Shown: one piece after another, positions 1-5,944 of the stretch
Numbering within the stretch: the stretch's first letter is position 1
Layout: the number at the start of each line of letters is the position of its first letter
Source of the DNA: CAZPBC01 sp964584775
Lineage (GTDB): Bacteria > Chlamydiota > Chlamydiia > Chlamydiales > SLFE01
Reading direction: 5' to 3'
Assembly: GCA_964584775.1 (NCBI GenBank)
Contig: CAZPBC010000058.1
Location: 1 to 10,266, forward strand
Length of the DNA stretch: 10,266 nucleotides
Program-made: the position numbers and the translations under genes
The notes under the pieces: generated by a model
The model's database searches: none
What the model saw: the letters and a program-made list of their open reading frames with translations, nothing else
Told to the model about the DNA's origin: nothing

Positions 1-1533
1 GTGCCCCTGATGCACTACTCTGGAATGTCACAACATGACACACGGAAAGTCCTTGAGACAAGGAGTGTCGGGTCATGGTTGGTCAGACGGGTGTCCTCCC
101 AAATATTTCGGGGTGTATACGAGGTGGGGTATAAGCGTGCCGACGGGCATGTTGACTATGTCAGTTTGCCATCTCAAAAGATCAAAACAATGGAGGATTT
201 TGAGAAGAGATTTAAGAAGGATATGCAAGTGCCCACCTCAGCTTTGCCGGCTGAAAAACAAGAGTTGGCGAATTTATACTTAAAAGCCCAGGAGCTATCG
301 GTAGGAAAAATGAGTTCCACTGAAGCGCAGCTGCAGCTAAAAGGGCAAGATCCTGGAACATGGTTGGTTCGAGAGTCACGTACGATTCGTGGTCTGTTCG
401 TTGTTGAGAGAGTTGATAAAGTTGATAAAGTTGATCGCAGCTGTGAAGTCATCTCGACTCGTTTAGATGAAAACAATCTTAAAGGGCTCATTGGAAAGTT
501 TGATGATGAGTATCCTAGAACTAAAATAGCCACTTTAAAAAAGAAAGAAGAGATTTTAAATATTGGATCGTCTGTTCATATCCCTCGTGCAAATTATGTG
601 AGATTAAGCATCTCAACGCAGAGAAGGCGAAGGGCTAATCCTTCACCTTTTTCACCTTCACGACCAAGGTCTGTACGTTCACGATTTAGCATTATTCCTT
701 CACCGGTTGCTCCAACTGTCCAAGTCTTTCGTGAGTTTGAGCGTTATGGAAGCGGGAGATGTGCCGATCTTAAAGGTGTTTTGATGCGTAATTTGCCTCA
801 CAAAGACTTTACCTTAAGTGATATTGAGAGAGTGAAACGGTTGATGGACGAGCATGATGAAGAGCCTACCCCTATCGATCCGGATGGTTTCCTCAGGCGT
901 TTTATTGATCAGATGGCAGAAATGACGGCCTTCAGGGACGCTGAAATTACAGATAATGAAATGGAAGTGGCGATGATGAAGGATACTGTTCCTAATGGCT
1001 CTTGGTATCTTCGTCATTCAAGTGATCCATTATGGTTTGTTATTTTTGTGAAAGATACTGACAACGTTGAACGCCATAAATTTAAAATTGCTGAATTTGA
1101 AGAAAGGATGCAGTTATTCGAGAGCCGCACCTACAAGTACCCGGATTTGAAAACGAAAATAGCGGGTCGGTTTTCACTGCCGGAAGATTTACAAAAGCGG
1201 GTGGAGCGTGCTCGCTCAAAAGCGCTTTCTACTGTTTATAGAGAGGAAATGAACACATTCAAAGAAGCTGGAATCACAGATGATGAAATGAAAGAGGCTA
1301 TGAAAGATGCTCCTGATGGTTCTTGGTATCCCCGACTTTCAAGCGATTCATTAAGTTTTGTCATTATTGTGAAAGATACCGACCGCGTCATATTCATTAA
1401 ATTTGTTATTTGTGAGTTTGAAGAAAGGATTCACCAATTCAGAACAGGCACCTACTCCCAAGACGGGATGAGTTTGAAAATAGGGGATAAGTTTTCACTG
1501 TCAGATGCGTTAAAGAGCCGGTTGGACGCTTAG
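1..1533 (+). CDS. Tandem SH2-like repeat protein, 5'-truncated by the window edge; candidate host-directed effector
   Basis: The frame is open from the first base to a TAG stop, giving 510 visible residues. The GTG at base 1 is probably not the start, because an SH2-like fold already begins at about residue 5. Four modules each carry the SH2 betaB signature Gly-[Ser/Thr]-Trp-x-x-Arg: GSWLVR (24-29), GTWLVRES (119-126), GSWYLR (333-338) and GSWYPR (440-445). In eukaryotic SH2 domains the Arg of FLVRES binds phosphotyrosine, and all four modules keep it. Modules 1 and 2 also show an SH2-like lead-in (HYSGMS, SVGKMS). Modules 3 and 4 are close copies. A basic, Ser-Pro-rich linker lies at about 207-240, followed by a helical stretch at about 240-305. 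No transmembrane segment is visible; the true N-terminus and any secretion signal lie outside the window. Legionella secretes SH2 proteins that bind host phosphotyrosine, so an effector role is plausible but inferred. The SH2 assignment is by motif only. Confidence 0.72.
   Translation: MPLMHYSGMSQHDTRKVLETRSVGSWLVRRVSSQIFRGVYEVGYKRADGHVDYVSLPSQKIKTMEDFEKRFKKDMQVPTSALPAEKQELANLYLKAQELSVGKMSSTEAQLQLKGQDPGTWLVRESRTIRGLFVVERVDKVDKVDRSCEVISTRLDENNLKGLIGKFDDEYPRTKIATLKKKEEILNIGSSVHIPRANYVRLSISTQRRRRANPSPFSPSRPRSVRSRFSIIPSPVAPTVQVFREFERYGSGRCADLKGVLMRNLPHKDFTLSDIERVKRLMDEHDEEPTPIDPDGFLRRFIDQMAEMTAFRDAEITDNEMEVAMMKDTVPNGSWYLRHSSDPLWFVIFVKDTDNVERHKFKIAEFEERMQLFESRTYKYPDLKTKIAGRFSLPEDLQKRVERARSKALSTVYREEMNTFKEAGITDDEMKEAMKDAPDGSWYPRLSSDSLSFVIIVKDTDRVIFIKFVICEFEERIHQFRTGTYSQDGMSLKIGDKFSLSDALKSRLDA
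13..225 (+). repeat. SH2-like module 1
   Basis: Residues 5-75 follow the SH2 order: an HYSGMS lead-in (compare WYxGxI), a short helix, GSWLVR with Arg29 at the phosphotyrosine position, two beta strands, His50 near the usual betaD histidine, and a helix with TMEDFEKRF. The SH2 alphaA arginine seems to be replaced by Gln11. Confidence 0.6.
295..504 (+). repeat. SH2-like module 2 with GTWLVRES core
   Basis: Residues 99-168. This is the clearest module: SVGKMSSTEAQLQL resembles the opening of SH2 domains, and GTWLVRES (119-126) differs from the canonical GTFLVRES only by Phe to Trp. Arg124 is the predicted phosphotyrosine ligand. The loop after the next strand contains the Val-Asp-Lys tandem repeat. 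Confidence 0.65.
412..435 (+). repeat. In-frame 9-bp tandem repeat (gttgataaa, 2.7 copies)
   Basis: Two full copies of gttgataaa followed by gttgat encode Val-Asp-Lys, Val-Asp-Lys, Val-Asp in a loop of SH2-like module 2. It is an in-frame minisatellite, so copy-number change would alter loop length without breaking the frame. Confidence 0.8.
619..720 (+). other. Basic Ser-Pro-rich linker between SH2-like pairs
   Basis: Residues 207-240 hold four consecutive Arg (208-211), then repeated Ser-Pro pairs and a second Arg-rich patch RPRSVRSR (221-228). The spacing resembles a bipartite nuclear localisation signal, and the Ser-Pro pairs resemble proline-directed kinase sites. It may equally be a flexible linker. 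The short string SPSRP recurs in the right-hand minus-strand protein. Confidence 0.5.
919..1203 (+). repeat. SH2-like module 3 (degenerate)
   Basis: Residues 307-401. GSWYLR carries Arg338, and RHKFKI places His359 where SH2 domains have the betaD histidine. The end FSLPEDLQKR is shared with module 4 (FSLSDALKSR). By eye about half the residues match module 4, and long DNA stretches match too, which suggests a recent internal duplication. Confidence 0.55.
1246..1530 (+). repeat. SH2-like module 4 (degenerate, C-terminal)
   Basis: Residues 416-510 are a near copy of module 3. GSWYPR keeps Arg445 but has a Pro in the core strand just before it, and the histidine equivalent to His359 is replaced within IFIKFVI. 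Ligand binding is therefore more doubtful here than in modules 1 and 2. Confidence 0.5.
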
Positions 1534-1583
1534 CTAAAACCCACGATTCCCGCCGTGTGATTGTACAATTTGGTTTCTTCATT

Positions 1584-1607
1584 GGGTGCCCTTCTTGGGC
1601 ACTCTTT
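1584..1607 (+). terminator. Hairpin terminator after the SH2-like gene
   Basis: gggtgccc, a five-base loop ttctt, then gggcactc form an 8-bp stem with one G-T pair, followed by only three T and then A residues. It lies about 50 bp after the stop codon. The short T tract makes it a weak intrinsic terminator, but position and stem support the call. Confidence 0.55.
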
Positions 1608-1834
1608 AAAAGCAGCTTAGGGTATGTCGAAAGGGCAAAGCAGCTTGACTTCCCTCCTTCAATATAGGAAAGAGAACTGCTGAATTTTCCTTAAGTTGTT
1701 ATCTATAAAATACTTAATATTGATTTCTTTAGCCGATTTGGATTTTCGTGGCTCTTAAATAACTTAATGTAAGTAATTTAAGGATATATAGCCAAGAGTA
1801 GAAAAATAATTCTTATTTGACTATAGATGGGGGT
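1608..1834. other. AT-rich non-coding upstream region of the sdh operon
   Basis: No convincing gene is present. A 10-bp direct repeat, aaagcagctt, occurs at 1609-1618 and 1637-1646. The last 150 bases are strongly AT-rich and hold the palindrome at 1754-1782. No clean paired -35 and -10 boxes were found. The TATATA at 1785-1790 is the best -10 candidate, and its -35 position would fall inside the palindrome. Confidence 0.5.
1754..1782. promoter_or_regulatory. 29-bp near-perfect palindrome upstream of sdhC, candidate operator
   Basis: Left arm cttaaataactta and right arm taagtaatttaag pair at 12 of 13 positions (one A-A mismatch) around a central atg. It ends 52 bp before the sdhC ATG and just before TATATA (1785-1790). 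Two-fold symmetry of this length next to a possible promoter fits a dimeric regulator site; a hairpin in a leader RNA is the alternative. The regulator is unknown. Confidence 0.5.
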
Positions 1835-2644
1835 ATGCTGAGAGAGTTTAAGATCCCTAGAGAATTGTTTTTCAGACGTCTACAGTCGTTGACGGGGATC
1901 TTTCTTGTCCTGTTTTTGATCGAACATCTATTGACAAACTCGCAGGCGGCGTTGCCTCTTGGCGATTATGGGATGGGTTTTGTGAGAGCCGTCGATGCGA
2001 TCCACAATCTCCCCTACTTGAGAGCGATTGAGATCTTTTTTTTAGCAACGCCTTTCATTGTTCATGCGGTGTGGGGGCTGGAGTACGCCCGTCAGGCAAA
2101 GTTGAATTCGGGAGGGTCGGATGGAACGCGGCCGAGTTTGAGGCGTTACGCGCGTAACCATGCCTTCAGCTGGCAGCGGATCACAGCGTGGATTTTGTTG
2201 ATTGGATTGATTTTGCATGTGGGGAGCATGCGTTTTGTGAAATATCCTGAGAAGAGTGGCGAGGGTGTGAACACCGAGTTCACTGTTCAGGTTTCAGAAG
2301 ATCCGGGGCTGAAAAGTCTCGAAGAAAAAATCGGTTTCCGTTTGGAACCTTCTCCGAAAGAGGGAAAAGTTTTAGCGGTAGCGAAAAGTTTTGGTGTCGC
2401 CTCTTTGCTGGTTGTTCGCGACACTTTTAAGTCTTGGCTGATGGTAGCGCTCTACTCGATTTTTGTGGTGGCAGCGACTTACCATGCCTTCAATGGACTT
2501 TGGACGGCGAGTATCACATGGGGTTTAGCTGTGACGGAGCGGTCACAGCGGCTTGTCTTAAGATTCTCTCAAGGACTGATGGCGGTAGTGACCTTTTTAG
2601 GTCTCGCCGCTGTATGGTTAACGTATTTCAATTTGAAACAGTAG
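1835..2644 (+). CDS. sdhC: Succinate dehydrogenase cytochrome b558 subunit
   Basis: This is the 269-residue membrane anchor of complex II. It carries electrons from the iron-sulfur subunit to quinone and holds the flavoprotein and iron-sulfur subunits at the inner membrane. Five hydrophobic helices are visible at about 18-38, 62-82, 112-132, 199-220 and 242-264. His31, His77, His128 and His217 sit in helices 1-4 like the four axial haem ligands of Bacillus SdhC and Wolinella FrdC, so it is probably a single-subunit diheme anchor; no sdhD is needed. It is longer than Bacillus SdhC (about 202 residues) because of a hydrophilic insertion at about 133-195, in a loop predicted to be periplasmic. 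The ATG at 1835 is preferred. A TTG at 1817 would add six residues (MTIDGG) but lacks a ribosome site; the ATG itself has only a G-run ending one base before it, so initiation is unusual either way. It is first gene of the operon. Confidence 0.93.
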   Translation: MLREFKIPRELFFRRLQSLTGIFLVLFLIEHLLTNSQAALPLGDYGMGFVRAVDAIHNLPYLRAIEIFFLATPFIVHAVWGLEYARQAKLNSGGSDGTRPSLRRYARNHAFSWQRITAWILLIGLILHVGSMRFVKYPEKSGEGVNTEFTVQVSEDPGLKSLEEKIGFRLEPSPKEGKVLAVAKSFGVASLLVVRDTFKSWLMVALYSIFVVAATYHAFNGLWTASITWGLAVTERSQRLVLRFSQGLMAVVTFLGLAAVWLTYFNLKQ

Positions 2645-2647
2645 GAG
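2643..2647 (+). promoter_or_regulatory. Ribosome-binding site of the 81-residue membrane protein gene
   Basis: AGGAG overlaps the sdhC stop codon and lies 7 bases before the ATG at 2655. This good match supports the small reading frame as a real, translated gene in the operon. Confidence 0.75.
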
Positions 2648-2654
2648 AAGAAAG

Positions 2655-2900
2655 ATGAAATTATGTGCAAAAAGTTTAGGGATTGCCGCTGGAATTATGT
2701 GGGGCGTTTCGATGTTTGTGATGACTTGGGTCAGCATGTACACTGGCTATGGTGCTCTTTGGCTAGAGGTGATGGCGAGTGTCTATCCTGGTTTTGATAT
2801 AAGCCCGGTGGGTAGCGTCGTTGGACTCATTTATGGGTTCTTAGATTGCTTTATTGGGTTCTTCATTGTGGGTTGGATCTACAACAAGGTGAGTCCGTAA
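2655..2900 (+). CDS. Small two-helix membrane protein inside the sdh operon
   Basis: This 81-residue protein lies between sdhC and sdhA, 10 bases after the former and with no gap before the latter. Two hydrophobic segments (about 8-28 and 52-76) flank a short loop containing VYPGFDISPVGS. The second is glycine-rich with a buried Asp64 and ends WIYNK. From memory it resembles a family of small proteins (pattern YPG-x-x-S-x-x-G, then GF-x-D-x-x-I-G, then W-x-YN) often labelled 'bacteriophage holin' in databases, without phage context; that label is doubtful. It sits where four-subunit complexes encode SdhD, but it does not look like SdhD: no haem-ligand or quinone-site histidine is visible (it has no His at all). 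A role in assembly or stability of the complex is suggested only by position. Its AGGAG site and tight packing make expression likely. Confidence 0.82.
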   Translation: MKLCAKSLGIAAGIMWGVSMFVMTWVSMYTGYGALWLEVMASVYPGFDISPVGSVVGLIYGFLDCFIGFFIVGWIYNKVSP

Positions 2901-4775
2901 ATGCCCGAGGTCATTGTTGTTGGTGGAGGTCTTGCCGGTCTTTCTGCGGCGATGAAGCTTGCAGAGAAGGGGGTACACGTGAAGTTGGTGGCACTGAATA
3001 AGTGCCGCCGTTCCCATTCTGTCTGTGCTCAGGGAGGCATCAATGCAGCAATGAATTTAAAGGGGGAGGACGACTCCCCCGAAATCCATGCCTACGACAC
3101 GATCAAAGGAGGCGACTTCTTAGCAGATCAGCCTCCGATTGTAGAGATGTGCCAGGCAGCACCTCGGATCATTCACATGTTTGACCGTATGGGCTGCACC
3201 TTCAACCGCACGGGAGAGGGAGAGCTCGACTTCCGGCGTTTTGGAGGCACCCTTTACAACCGTACGGCCTTTTGTGGGGCTTCGACGGGTCAGCAGCTCG
3301 TCTATTCTCTCGATGAGCAGGTGCGTAAGTATGAATCGGAAGGACTGGTTGAGAAGTTTGAGAACCACGACTTCTTGAGGCTTATCCGCGATTCTGAGGG
3401 CAGAGCCCGAGGGATCGTGATGCTCGATCTCTTTAACCTGAGCCTCTCCGTTTTAAAAGCGGATGCGGTGGTCATGGCGACGGGTGGTCTTGGAGTTATC
3501 TTCAAACTCTCCACCAACTCCAACGTCTGCACTGGAGCCGCTAATGGGCGCCTCTATATGCAGGGGATGGAGTATGCCAATGGAGAGTTCATTCAAATCC
3601 ACCCGACCGCGGTACCGGGTGTGGACAAAATGCGCCTCATGTCTGAGTCGGCTCGTGGTGAGGGAGGACGCGTCTGGGTTTGGGGAGATTCGAGTAAAAC
3701 CTTGAAAGATCCGAATGGAGTTGAAGTTCCATGCGGTGAGACGGGCAAACCCTGGTATTTTTTAGAAGAGTTTTACCCCGCTTTTGGAAATTTGGTTCCG
3801 CGTGACATCGGTGCGCGCGAGATTTTACGTGTTTGTGAAAAAGGGCTGGGGGTCGATGGTCAAAATCAAGTCTACCTCGATATTACAGAGCTCTCGAGTG
3901 ATAAAAAAGAGAAGCTTGCGGCGATTTTAGATACCTACCGTAAGTTCACAGGAGACGATCCAAAAGAAGTTCCTATGAAAATCTTCCCAGCGGTCCACTA
4001 CACGATGGGAGGCGCTTGGGTCGACTGGCCAGCGTCCGACGATCCGGATCGGATAGAGCGTTTCCGTCAGATGACAAACATCCCTGGCTGTTTCAGTGCA
4101 GGGGAGGCCGATGGCCAGTACCACGGAGCGAACCGCCTGGGAGCCAATGCGCTCCTCTCTTGCGTCTTTTCAGGACTGGTTGCCGGGGATGAAGCGAGGC
4201 GTTACATCAAGTCGCTTGAGAAGAGTTACAGCGACTTAGAAAGCTCTCTTTTTGAAGGAGAGCTGAAGGCCGAAGAGGAGAAGAAACAGGAGCTCATGAG
4301 CCGCAACGGTAAAGAGAATGTCTTTCACCTCCATGATGAGTTGGCGAAGTGGATGATGTCGAACGCGACGGTGAAGCGCAATAACGAAGATTTACAGAAG
4401 ACCCTCGACAAGATCAAAGAGATCCGTGAAAGGTACAAAGACATTTCCACTCTGGACTCAGGTCGCTTTGCAAACCAAAGTTATGTCTTCTCAAGTCAGT
4501 TTGAGCCGATGTTCGAGCTCGCTGCAGTGATTGTCAAAGGCGCACTTTTAAGAGACGAGTTCCGCGGTGCCCACTACAAAGAGGGATACAAGGAACGCGA
4601 CGATAAAAATTTCATGAAGACCACGATCGCGACGTATGGAAAAGAAGAGCCTGAAATCAGCTACCGCGAGATTGACGCGCGTCATCTCGACCCCATCCAA
4701 CGTGACTACACTGTTGCGAAGAAGGTGAAACCTAAGCTGAAAAACCTCCCTGACCAGTATGAGTTGCCCCTATGA
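2901..4775 (+). CDS. sdhA: Succinate dehydrogenase flavoprotein subunit
   Basis: Catalytic subunit of complex II, 624 residues. It oxidises succinate to fumarate with covalent FAD at the cytoplasmic face of the membrane. The dinucleotide-binding motif VVGGGLAGLSAA is at 6-17. RSHSVCAQGGINAA holds His39, the expected covalent FAD ligand. Further family landmarks are QIHPTAV (His234), SARGEGG (Arg252, catalytic acid position), AVHYTMGG (His366), and SAGEADGQYHGANRLGAN with Glu402 contacting FAD and Arg412 contacting the dicarboxylate. No active-site residue is missing. The sequence style is that of the Bacillus/Chlamydia group rather than of E. coli. The ATG directly follows the stop of the preceding gene, with AAGGTGAG (2886-2893) seven bases upstream as ribosome site. 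The charged C-terminal part from about 440 is the helical domain and tail of the family. Confidence 0.97.
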   Translation: MPEVIVVGGGLAGLSAAMKLAEKGVHVKLVALNKCRRSHSVCAQGGINAAMNLKGEDDSPEIHAYDTIKGGDFLADQPPIVEMCQAAPRIIHMFDRMGCTFNRTGEGELDFRRFGGTLYNRTAFCGASTGQQLVYSLDEQVRKYESEGLVEKFENHDFLRLIRDSEGRARGIVMLDLFNLSLSVLKADAVVMATGGLGVIFKLSTNSNVCTGAANGRLYMQGMEYANGEFIQIHPTAVPGVDKMRLMSESARGEGGRVWVWGDSSKTLKDPNGVEVPCGETGKPWYFLEEFYPAFGNLVPRDIGAREILRVCEKGLGVDGQNQVYLDITELSSDKKEKLAAILDTYRKFTGDDPKEVPMKIFPAVHYTMGGAWVDWPASDDPDRIERFRQMTNIPGCFSAGEADGQYHGANRLGANALLSCVFSGLVAGDEARRYIKSLEKSYSDLESSLFEGELKAEEEKKQELMSRNGKENVFHLHDELAKWMMSNATVKRNNEDLQKTLDKIKEIRERYKDISTLDSGRFANQSYVFSSQFEPMFELAAVIVKGALLRDEFRGAHYKEGYKERDDKNFMKTTIATYGKEEPEISYREIDARHLDPIQRDYTVAKKVKPKLKNLPDQYELPL

Positions 4776-5527
4776 GTACGTTCATATTAAAAATCCGACG
4801 AGGGACTCCCAAAAAGCAGTATTGGGAAGAGTTTGAGTTAGAGCTCGTGCCTTATTCCAATGTCATCTCGTCGCTGATGGAGATCCAGCGCCATCCGGTG
4901 AACCGCCAAGGGAAGAGCGTCACTCCAGTGGCGTGGGAGTCGGGCTGCTTAGAAGAGGTATGTGGATCCTGTTCGATGTTGATCAATGGTCGGCCCCGTC
5001 AGGCGTGCACGGCTTTGATTCACAACTTGATCAAAGAGACTGGTTCGAATGTCATCACCTTGGCCCCCTTTAGCAAGTTTCCGCTTGTCCGCGATTTGAT
5101 GGTGGACCGCACACAGATGTTTGAGAACTTGAAGAAGGTTCACGCTTGGATTGATATCGACAACATTCAGGATAAGGGACCAGGGCCTAAGATTAGCCCT
5201 GAAACTCAGAAGGTGATGTATGCCCTTGCAACTTGCATGACCTGTGGCTGCTGCTCTGAATCCTGTCCTAATGTCAACGAGAAGTCCGCTTTCATGGGTC
5301 CTGCGCCCATTTCAACCGTCCGCCTGCTCAACGCCCACCCTACAGGGAAGATGCAGGAGAGGCACCGTCTATACCCTCTCATGGAGAAGGGGGGTATTAC
5401 CGGTTGTGGGAATGCTCAAAACTGCGTCAAGGTCTGTCCTAAGGGCATTCCCCTGACCGAGAGCATTGCTGAGGTAGGCAAAAGCGTGACGGCTTTGGCC
5501 TTACGGGACCTTTTCAAGAGACCCTGA
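4772..5527 (+). CDS. sdhB: Succinate dehydrogenase iron-sulfur subunit
   Basis: This 251-residue subunit passes electrons from FAD to the haem/quinone anchor. The N-terminal ferredoxin domain has the [2Fe-2S] ligands Cys59, Cys64, Cys67 and Cys79. The C-terminal domain has CMTCGCCSESCPN and GCGNAQNCVKVCP. By the E. coli spacing, Cys155, Cys158, Cys161 and Cys222 bind [4Fe-4S], while Cys165, Cys212 and Cys218 bind [3Fe-4S]. All cluster ligands are present, so the enzyme should be functional. The start overlaps the sdhA stop as ATGA (4772-4775), and no strong ribosome site is visible, which points to translational coupling and matched subunit levels. It is last in the operon; a weak terminator overlaps its end. 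Confidence 0.97.
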   Translation: MSTFILKIRRGTPKKQYWEEFELELVPYSNVISSLMEIQRHPVNRQGKSVTPVAWESGCLEEVCGSCSMLINGRPRQACTALIHNLIKETGSNVITLAPFSKFPLVRDLMVDRTQMFENLKKVHAWIDIDNIQDKGPGPKISPETQKVMYALATCMTCGCCSESCPNVNEKSAFMGPAPISTVRLLNAHPTGKMQERHRLYPLMEKGGITGCGNAQNCVKVCPKGIPLTESIAEVGKSVTALALRDLFKRP

Positions 5528-5541
5528 GACTCTTCTTTTTT
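5516..5541 (+). terminator. Possible weak terminator at the end of sdhB
   Basis: aagag and ctctt form a 5-bp stem around a 9-base loop, followed by c and six T. It overlaps the sdhB stop codon (5525-5527). The T run is good but the stem is weak. Confidence 0.4.
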
Positions 5542-5914
5542 GTGTATGTTTGAAATATCCACGATATGTGAAGTTGATAACTAGGTAAGCATGGTACATA
5601 TTTACGGATACAGGAAAATTTCACAGAGGTTTTGTACCGTGAATAGAAAACCAAAATTAAGCAAGCTGTCGAGATTTTTAGAAAAGCAGCATCTTGATCT
5701 GTATAAGTGGTTAAAGTCACTTGACGCTATTTATAGAGGTCTTAGCCGTCACTGGTCAGGTTTTTAAAGTCTTCTGATGTATTTCAAGGTTGAAAGGGCG
5801 CTATATTAAAGTAGGTATTGGTATTCGTAATGCTGGAAGTCCTGCCGGATTTAACTGGCATGTTGTCCTGTGTCTATTCTCGATAAAGAGTCTTGATCGA
5901 TAGGCAACGTTTAT
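5542..5914. other. Non-coding region between the sdh operon and thyX
   Basis: No gene could be supported on either strand, and no tRNA or known RNA family was recognised. TTGATA at 5574-5579 and CATATT at 5597-5602, with a 17-base spacer, form a plausible but imperfect promoter about 340 bp before thyX. An imperfect hairpin (gacgcta paired with tagccgtc, one bulge) lies at 5723-5750. A long thyX leader or a small RNA is possible but unproven. Confidence 0.35.
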
Positions 5915-5941
5915 GGCACCCTTGGAGCCTTCAAGGGAGCC
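5915..5941 (+). promoter_or_regulatory. Hairpin sequestering the thyX ribosome-binding site
   Basis: ggcacccttg and caagggagcc pair at 9 of 10 positions (one A-A mismatch) around a 7-base loop, ending three bases before the ATG at 5945. The only good ribosome site, aagggag (5933-5939, five bases before the ATG), lies entirely in the 3' arm. No T run follows, so it is not a terminator. The expected effect is control of translation initiation by stem opening; the signal is unknown. Confidence 0.6.
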
Positions 5942-5944
5942 ATT

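Noticed and set aside
174..533. Minus-strand frame of 119 codons inside the SH2-like gene
   Set aside because: The plus-strand frame encodes repeated conserved motifs across this whole stretch; the antisense frame shows only Ser-rich low-complexity sequence.
1645..1673. Promoter with TTGACT as -35 box
   Set aside because: No acceptable -10 box lies 16-18 bases downstream; the only TATA-like string is about 12 bases away.
2655..2900. Calling the 81-residue protein SdhD or a phage holin
   Set aside because: It has no histidine for haem or quinone, SdhC already provides a diheme anchor, and there is no phage gene nearby to support holin function.
5514..5720. Minus-strand reading frame of 68 codons in the sdhB-thyX intergenic region
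   Set aside because: It overlaps the end of sdhB, ends in low-complexity lysine codons opposite the T run, shows no recognisable motif or good ribosome site, and is within chance length for this region.
5915..5941. Hairpin before thyX as a rho-independent terminator
   Set aside because: No T run follows the stem, and the 3' arm contains the thyX ribosome site directly before its start codon.
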